DNA of 64,000 nt, taken from contig NZ_CP029619.1 of the NCBI RefSeq assembly GCF_003176915.1, positions 682,001 through 746,000 on the forward strand, written 5' to 3'. A program made the translations under genes and the position numbers. How positions within the stretch are numbered: position 1 is the stretch's first letter; each line of letters starts with the position of its first letter. The notes beneath the pieces are model-generated. The model was not told the DNA's origin. It saw only the letters and a list, made by a program, of their open reading frames with translations, and ran no database searches. Shown here piece by piece: positions 58,735 through 64,000 of this stretch. Source of the DNA: Candidatus Cardinium hertigii (GTDB taxonomy: Bacteria > Bacteroidota > Bacteroidia > Cytophagales > Amoebophilaceae).

Positions 58735-59868
58735 CTACTTCCTTCCATTAGCCTGTAAGAACTTAATACACTCCTGACGGCCAAATCGTCTTGCCAAATG
58801 TAAAGGAGTATCCTTTTTATAATTTTGTAGGTTTACATTAGCTCCTTTTTTAATTAAAGCCTCAATACAAGATAGATGGCCTGCGCCTGCTGCTAAATGT
58901 AAAGGAGCATACCCGTCATTATCTTGTAGGTTTACATTAGCTCCTTTTTTAATTAAAGCCTCAATACAAGATAGATGGCCTGCGCCTGCTGCTAAATGTA
59001 AAGGAGCACTCCCTTTATCATCATTTTGTAGGTCTACATTTGCTCCTTTTTTAATTAAAGCCTCAATACAAGTTGCATGGCCCTTTATTGCTGCCCAATG
59101 TAAAGCGGTATCCTTGTCATTATCTTGTAGGTCTACATTTGCTCCTTTTTCAATTAAAGCCTCAATACAAGTTGCATGGCCCTTCCTTGCTGCCCAATGT
59201 AAAGGAGCATACCCGTTATTATCTTGTAGGTCTACATCAGGGTTTCCTGCAAGTAAAGCCTCAATACAAGATAGATGGCCTGCGCCTGCTGCTAAATGTA
59301 AAGGAGCAGTCCCGTAATTATCTTGTAGGTCTACATTTGCTCCTTTTTTAATTAAAGCCTCAATACAAGATAGATGGCCTTTGCCTGCTGCCCAATGTAA
59401 AGGAGCAGTCCCTTTATCATCATCTTGTAGGTCTACATTTGCTCCTTTTTTAATTAAAGCCTCAATACAAGTTGCATGGCCACAAGATGCTGCCCAATGT
59501 AAAGGAGCATACCCGTCATTATCTTTTAGGTCTACATTTGCTCCTCCTTCAATCAAAGCCTCAATACAACTTGCATGGCCACAAGATGCTGCCCAATGTA
59601 AAGGAGCATACCCGTCATTATTTTTTAGGTTTACATCAGGGTTTCCTGCAAGTAAAGCCTCAATACAAACTACACAACCTTTAGCTGCCGCCTCATATAG
59701 GGTCCTACATAGAAGTTGCTGTTGGCAGTTGTTAGTTGCTGCTGTCACAGTTCCTCCCCCTACTGTTGCTGCTGTTTTTATTGGTTTTGTATTACAATCC
59801 GCTGCTAACATGGTTGTAACAAAAAGCAACAAAGGCGCAATGCCCTGCTTTCTATTTTTATTTAACAT
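58735..59868 (-). CDS. exported ankyrin-repeat protein, gene 4
   Basis: The shortest member, 377 residues and 10 ankyrin units. Its fifth unit region contains LLAGNPDVDLQDNNG, a segment normally found only at the first unit (LLAGNPDVNLKD), so part of the 5' end has been copied into the middle. This is direct evidence for repeat shuffling. Leader and C-terminus are as in genes 2 and 3. Confidence 0.85.
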   Translation of the reverse strand: MLNKNRKQGIAPLLLFVTTMLAADCNTKPIKTAATVGGGTVTAATNNCQQQLLCRTLYEAAAKGCVVCIEALLAGNPDVNLKNNDGYAPLHWAASCGHASCIEALIEGGANVDLKDNDGYAPLHWAASCGHATCIEALIKKGANVDLQDDDKGTAPLHWAAGKGHLSCIEALIKKGANVDLQDNYGTAPLHLAAGAGHLSCIEALLAGNPDVDLQDNNGYAPLHWAARKGHATCIEALIEKGANVDLQDNDKDTALHWAAIKGHATCIEALIKKGANVDLQNDDKGSAPLHLAAGAGHLSCIEALIKKGANVNLQDNDGYAPLHLAAGAGHLSCIEALIKKGANVNLQNYKKDTPLHLARRFGRQECIKFLQANGRK

Positions 59869-59892
59869 ATACTTAATCTGAATTGTATACAA

Positions 59893-60681
59893 ATAAAAAA
59901 TTATAGTGTATTATAATAAATATAATAAATTAGTGTATCAAATAAATTTTAACTTTTAAACGATTATTATATAGTCATATATAAAAAAATAAAAGATTTA
60001 AATACTTTAGGGAAAGTAACAAAAAAATGCATTGCCACCACTTAGGGTTAAAACAGCTACGGATCATGCTTCGGCCCCCTTCTTTAATTAATTTTTAATA
60101 CAAGCTAGATTGCCCTAGGAATGCTGCCGTATGTAAAGGATTAGTTTGTTGTACTCGCTTGTTATAAGCACAGATAGGAATAAAGATATCCCTCAAATAA
60201 TACCCTAGGCACCTTGCATATAAAGGCACTAAGGGAACACAATATTGGGTTATTATTTTGAAACAGTAAAATAAATAAAGTAAATTACTGCATTACTAGT
60301 ACTATAATGAGAATCCTAAATAGGTTATACTTTGCATTATATTTCTTAATTTTTTATGTGTGTATGTTTTCCTATTCTTTATCGTTGTTTTACTACATTA
60401 TAAGTTTTTAAACACACACCAAAATATATAAAAATCATACGCTATCACATACCCTTATCCATGCCCTATTTAGGCAACTACTAAAAGTTACTTTCGCCTG
60501 TTTGCAAGGCTTTAATCTGGCTATTCCTACTGTCTTACCAACCATTTTTTAGACATATAGGATCCCAACAAGCATTCGAAGGATAAGTTGATCTATCAGG
60601 CTAAACCCAAAGCGCGCATTACGCACTTTGGGGAAAATAAAAAAACGTTTTCCTATTGCAGCTACTGTACAATAACAACTC
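59893..60681. repeat. ankyrin array spacer 4
   Basis: Near-identical to spacers 2 and 3, although the gene downstream of it in the array (gene 5) is the most diverged member. Spacer homogeneity therefore extends beyond the similar genes. Confidence 0.75.
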
Positions 60682-61953
60682 CTACTTCCTTCCATTAGCC
60701 TGTAAGAACTTAATACACTCCTGACAGCCAAATTGTTTTGCCAGATCTAAAGGAGTTTCTCCATTATTATCTTCTTGGTTTACAGTAGCCCCTTTGTCAA
60801 CTAAAGCCTCAATACAAGATAGATGGCCTTCGGCTGCTGCTAAATGTAAAGGAGCATACCCGTCATTATCTTTTAGGTCTACATTTGCTCCTCCTTCAAT
60901 CAAAGCCTCAATACAAGTTGCATGGCCACAGAATGCTGCCCAATGTAAAGCAGACCTTCTCTTATCATCTCTTAAGTTTACATCCGCTCCTCCTTCAATC
61001 AAAGCCTCAATACAAGTTGCATGGCCATTCCTTGCTGCCCAATGTAAAAGAGCATACCCATCATTATCTTCTTGGTTTACAGTAGCCCCTTTGTCAACTA
61101 AAGCCTCAATACAAGTTGCATGGCCATTCCTTGCTGCCCAATGTAAAGGAGCATACCCGTCACTATCTTCTTGGTTTACATTAGCCCCTTTATCAACTAA
61201 AGCCTTAACACAAGATAGATGGCCATTCCTTGCTGCCCAATGTAAGGGAGCATACCCGTCACTATCTTCTTGGTTTACATTAGCCCCTTTATCAACTAAA
61301 GCCTCAATACAAGTTGCATGGCCACAGGATGCTGCCAAATGTAAAGGAATATTCCCATTATCATCTTCTTGGTTTACATTAGCCCCTTTGTCAACTAAAG
61401 CCTTAACACAAGATAGATGGCCATTCCTTGCTGCCCAATGTAAAGGAGCATACCCGTCATCATCTTTTAGGTTTACATCAGGGTTTCCTGCAAGTAAAGC
61501 CTCAATACAAGTTGCATGGCCACAAGATGCTGCCCAATGTAAAGGAGCATACCCGTCATCATCTTTTAGGTTTACATCAGGGTTTCCTGCAAGTAAAGCC
61601 TCAATACAAACTACACAACCTTTAGCTGCCGCCTCATATAGGGTCCTACATAGAAGTTGCTGTTGGCAGTTGTTAGTTGCTGCTGTCACAGTTCCTCCCC
61701 CTACTGTTGCTGCTGTTTTTATTGGTTGTTGTGTTGCCACTGGTACAATTTTCCTTGTTTTTACTACTATTCCTGTTGTTGCTTCACTTCCTGGTTTTGA
61801 TGCTGGTTTTGATGCTGGTTTTGTTGCTGGTTGTGGTCCTATTTCTTTTTGTCCTTTTTTACTCCTAGGTTTTGTATTACAATCCGCTGCTAACATGGTT
61901 GTAGCAAAAAGCAACAAAGGCGCAATGCCCTGCTTTCTATTTTTATTTAACAT
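60682..61953 (-). CDS. exported ankyrin-repeat protein, gene 5 (divergent)
   Basis: A 423-residue member with 10 ankyrin units. Between the leader and the TAATVGGG segment it has about 46 extra residues, a basic stretch plus a KPASKPASKP repeat, which the other four lack. Its units use VDKGANVNQED rather than KKGANVDLQD, and two first-unit-type LLAGNPDVNLKDDDG segments are tandem. It is probably closest to the ancestral gene, with genes 1-4 arising after loss of the linker. Confidence 0.85.
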   Translation of the reverse strand: MLNKNRKQGIAPLLLFATTMLAADCNTKPRSKKGQKEIGPQPATKPASKPASKPGSEATTGIVVKTRKIVPVATQQPIKTAATVGGGTVTAATNNCQQQLLCRTLYEAAAKGCVVCIEALLAGNPDVNLKDDDGYAPLHWAASCGHATCIEALLAGNPDVNLKDDDGYAPLHWAARNGHLSCVKALVDKGANVNQEDDNGNIPLHLAASCGHATCIEALVDKGANVNQEDSDGYAPLHWAARNGHLSCVKALVDKGANVNQEDSDGYAPLHWAARNGHATCIEALVDKGATVNQEDNDGYALLHWAARNGHATCIEALIEGGADVNLRDDKRRSALHWAAFCGHATCIEALIEGGANVDLKDNDGYAPLHLAAAEGHLSCIEALVDKGATVNQEDNNGETPLDLAKQFGCQECIKFLQANGRK

Positions 61954-61977
61954 ATACTTAATCTGAATTGTATACAA

Positions 61978-62400
61978 ATAAAAAATTATAGTGTATTAAA
62001 TAAATTAGTGTATCAAATAAATTTTAACTTTTAAACGATTATTATATAGTTTTATATATATATATAGTATATATAAAAAAATAAAATATTTAAATACTTT
62101 AGGGAAAATAACAAAAAAATGCATTGCCATCCACTTAGGGTTAAAACAGCTACGGATCATGCCTCGGCCCCCTTCTTTAATTAATTTTTTAATACAAGCT
62201 AGATTGCCCTAGGATGCTGCCGTATGTAAAGGATTAGTTTGTTGTACTCGCTTAATATTAGTTGTCCTTGAAGCATTGCCTATTTATTTGTTTATCAGAA
62301 TAATAGTGATTAAATTCTTATTAGTTAATAACCATTTTTTGAGTTGTTTTGTATAAAAATCTTGCAAAATAGGGATGCAATCAAAGAAAATATATAGTAA
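61978..62400. other. upstream flank of the ankyrin array
   Basis: The first 260 bases are a diverged form of the spacer, including the ankyrin remnant near 62180-62240 and a short TA repeat near 62053. Similarity stops at about 62251 (CTCGCTTAATATTAG). The remainder has no recognised content. Confidence 0.55.
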
Positions 62401-62589
62401 TTGTGATAGGTTATTTGAGCAACGCTTATCTAGTTTTCTTAACCCTAAACACAGCTTTATTCCAGTTAGCTGATTCGATTCCTTGGCAATACATGGAATC
62501 AGATTTAGACTGCTATTTTAGCTATGGTCCTGGCCAGCCTCCTTTACCTATTCGTTAATTGTAGGTCTACGCATTATCAAAGGCCGTTG
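62400..62589 (+). pseudogene. IS5-type transposase N-terminal fragment
   Basis: Plus-strand pieces in shifting frames read LFEQRLSSFLNPKHSFI, then FQLADSIPWQYMESDLDCYF and GPGQPPLPIR, then LIVGLRIIKG. This follows the start of IS5/IS1182-type transposases (LAD-IDW, then G-P-P-IRLMVGLLILK). At least two frameshifts are present. It ends exactly where the 23S-like sequence begins. Confidence 0.6.
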
Positions 62590-63013
62590 CCTCTATCTAC
62601 AGGCTTTAACCTCCTAATTCGTCAGAAGGCAAGCCTTTCACTCTTTCGTCCCCCTTTCTCTATTGCTAACTAGTATCGGAATATTAACCGATTAACCGAT
62701 TATCCATCGCCTACGCCGTTCGGCTTCAATTTAGGGCCCAACTAACCCACGGATGACAAACATCGCCGTGGAAACCTTAGTCTTTCGGTGTAATGGTTTC
62801 TCACCATTATTCTGGCTACTTATGCCTACATTTTCTTTTCTAATAAATCCACTAAGAATCACTTATTTAGCTTCAGCTTCATTAGAATGCTCTCCTACCC
62901 CTTACTACCTAATAGCAAGGCCACAGCTTCGGTAACATACTTTATGCCTGTTCATTATTGACGCCCTGTTGTTCGATCAGTGAGCTGTTACGCACTCTTC
63001 ACATGAAAAGCTG
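62590..63013 (-). pseudogene. duplicated partial 23S rRNA
   Basis: The 424 bases match 3561-3975 of the 23S gene in the same orientation with roughly 95% identity by eye. Differences include substitutions and an 8-base tandem insertion (AACCGATT repeated near 62688). Both ends are abrupt: IS5-type sequence on one side and unrelated A/T-rich DNA on the other. It cannot make a working rRNA. A small open frame inside it is an accident. Confidence 0.9.
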
Positions 63014-63769
63014 TTTTTCTTAACAGTTGTGATCCAAGTGTTATCCATGATGCTATATTAAAAACATATACTAAACAATCAGCAATATAAATGGAATGTT
63101 CTATTTTTTTTCCTTTACTTTGGCATAAATAAGACGATATATTATTTCATTTTGAGTTAATTATATTTAATTACAAAGTTTTTCCTACTAGATCTTTTTG
63201 GGTTTCAGACAGGGTATTACCACGATTAGCTATTAAAACAATTTTGTTCTCATTGCTAAAGTAGACCAACGGTTGGTTTGGGTAGCTATGGGAAAATTGG
63301 ATCTACCAATGAGCATTTATGCAGGAATTATAAAACCAATAAGCTCTATTGTAAGTTTGGTGAAAAGCGGTAATAGAATAGAAGTATATTTTAGGGGAAT
63401 CATATTCAATGCCTTGGTTTAGATTGGATAGGGTATGCATATTAGAAATTTTGATTTTTTTTAGATATTTTATAGATTATAATTTATTTTATTTCCTATT
63501 CAAATTCAAATGACTTATATAAACTAATTATACCCTTTATACTTAATTAGTATGGGTTTATAGTATAGTTGAAGATTATAAGCGATATGCTATGAGGATA
63601 AGTTATGTAGTATACTTATATAATGATACTTTATAAAGAGTTGCACAAAAGAAAAAAGCGCTACTAAGTTATTAGGCAATAGATCTATTGAAGCTTAGGA
63701 TGTGATTTAGTTTACCGCTTTAGGCAAACTACTGAGGCTATTTGTGAACTACCAATTAAATTTTTTATC
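63014..63769. other. A/T-rich stretch with no supported gene
   Basis: About 750 bases. A minus-strand open piece around 63180-63300 reads YPNQPLVYFSNENKIVLIAN, loosely like part of a lipase-type fold, but it is too short and broken to call. The rest, including the region upstream of the next gene, shows nothing I recognise. Confidence 0.4.
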
Positions 63770-64000
63770 ATGCAATTATTGCATTTTTATTTAACGCTAT
63801 TGTTAACCATTTTTTCATTTATCGCTTGCCAAGTGAATAAGCAAGACATGCTGCCTAATGAGCAGCAAAAAGCGTGTTCCAGTAAGAATCAAATAGGTAG
63901 TGAAAAAAATTTACTAGACCTTCCTAATGAGCTATTAACAAAGTATATTATATCTAGATTGCCTGATGAAGTAGTAAAAACATTAATACAGATTAATAAT
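63770..64000 (+). CDS. F-box-like lipoprotein, 5' part (runs off the window)
   Basis: An ATG at 63770 opens a frame that continues to the end of the window (77 codons). The leader LTLLLTIFSFIAC gives a probable lipidated C20, followed by QVNKQDM, close to CQMNRQNM in the LRR lipoprotein at 41643. After a short polar linker comes LLDLPNELLTKYIISRLPDE, an F-box-like start. The architecture predicts another F-box plus repeat effector, possibly with LRRs beyond base 64000. Confidence 0.65.
   Translation, partial: MQLLHFYLTLLLTIFSFIACQVNKQDMLPNEQQKACSSKNQIGSEKNLLDLPNELLTKYIISRLPDEVVKTLIQINN

Larger units (their letters stand above)
52007..61953 (-). repeat. tandem array of five ankyrin-protein genes
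   Basis: Five paralogues in the same direction, at intervals of 1.9-2.2 kb. Genes share an almost identical 5' end (leader plus first repeat) and 3' end (last repeat), while the number and order of internal ankyrin units differ. The spacers between genes are nearly identical too. The five have 14, 12, 13, 10 and 10 ankyrin units including capping units. The array spans about 10 kb. Confidence 0.9.

Noticed and set aside
54218-60731. Four identical 60-codon frames overlapping the ends of ankyrin genes
   Set aside because: Conserved only because the whole spacer DNA is conserved; they overlap the ankyrin 3' ends and show no family features.
52380-61966. Long plus-strand frames (up to 390 codons) opposite the ankyrin genes
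   Set aside because: They mirror the repeats of the ankyrin genes, have low-complexity repeating translations, and exist because the repeat's codon use lacks stops on the other strand.
52007-61977. CRISPR array suggested by regular repeats of about 100 bases
   Set aside because: The repeats are in frame, encode ankyrin units and are not separated by unique spacers; no cas genes are present.
62753-62935. 60-codon frame near the window end
   Set aside because: It lies within the duplicated 23S rRNA fragment.

Overview
The window looks like a chromosome segment of an obligately intracellular Bacteroidota symbiont of the Amoebophilaceae, most like Candidatus Cardinium (inference from gene content; no database search was possible). 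The housekeeping genes are of Bacteroidota type: a TamL-like outer-membrane protein, a DUF5683 protein after parAB, an AURKAIP1/COX24-type micro-protein, and an rpmF-fabH-efp-accB-accC cluster. The accessory genes are typical of a host-restricted lineage: tandem ankyrin genes, leucine-rich-repeat and F-box-like lipoproteins, Rpn/transposase_31 copies, decayed IS5-type elements and many broken genes. A 23S-5S rRNA pair has no 16S gene next to it.

Layout. 1-1.7 kb: a probable relA/spoT remnant and an NlpC/P60 peptidase. 2.0-5.2 kb: 5S and 23S rRNA on the minus strand, with complementary arms of a 23S processing stem on either side. 5.6-9.6 kb: dnaG, an LRR pseudogene, an unknown coiled-coil exported protein and a ComEA-like HhH protein. 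9.9-19.5 kb: a long minus-strand run for fatty-acid synthesis and translation (rplU, rpmA, rpsP, acpP, fabF, rnc; then rng, rpmF, fabH, efp, accB, accC). 19.6-24.2 kb: tamL-like, recA, and a RelA/SpoT protein cut down to its synthetase domain. 24.3-37.9 kb: a repeat region with four tandem units of about 2.2 kb, each holding IS5 debris, a sodium:solute symporter fragment and an intact Rpn nuclease gene; then an IS5 pseudogene, an unknown 730-residue exported protein and a fifth Rpn copy. 37.9-51.9 kb: a glycosyltransferase, uvrC, a broken holB, an F-box/LRR lipoprotein fused to AAA-ATPase debris, an Lrp regulator, htpG, thyX, DUF5683, parB, parA, mnmG, a parS-like site and ndk. 52.0-62.0 kb: five tandem ankyrin genes separated by nearly identical spacers. 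62.0-64.0 kb: an IS5 fragment joined to a duplicated piece of 23S rRNA, then the start of another F-box-like lipoprotein that runs off the end.

How it fits together. The core genes supply membrane lipid synthesis (BCCP and biotin carboxylase, ACP, KAS II and KAS III), translation, RNA processing (RNase III, RNase G), replication and repair (primase, RecA, UvrC) and chromosome partitioning (ParA, ParB and a parS-like site). The accessory genes look like two expanding systems. One is an ankyrin family whose repeat number and order vary between fixed ends. The other is a family of Rpn nucleases that differ mainly in the number of a 12-nt C-terminal repeat. Each GAG-type copy of that repeat places GGAG six bases ahead of an in-frame ATG, so these genes could make internal-start C-terminal proteins like the known intragenic Rpn antitoxins. 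This is the observation I consider most worth testing.
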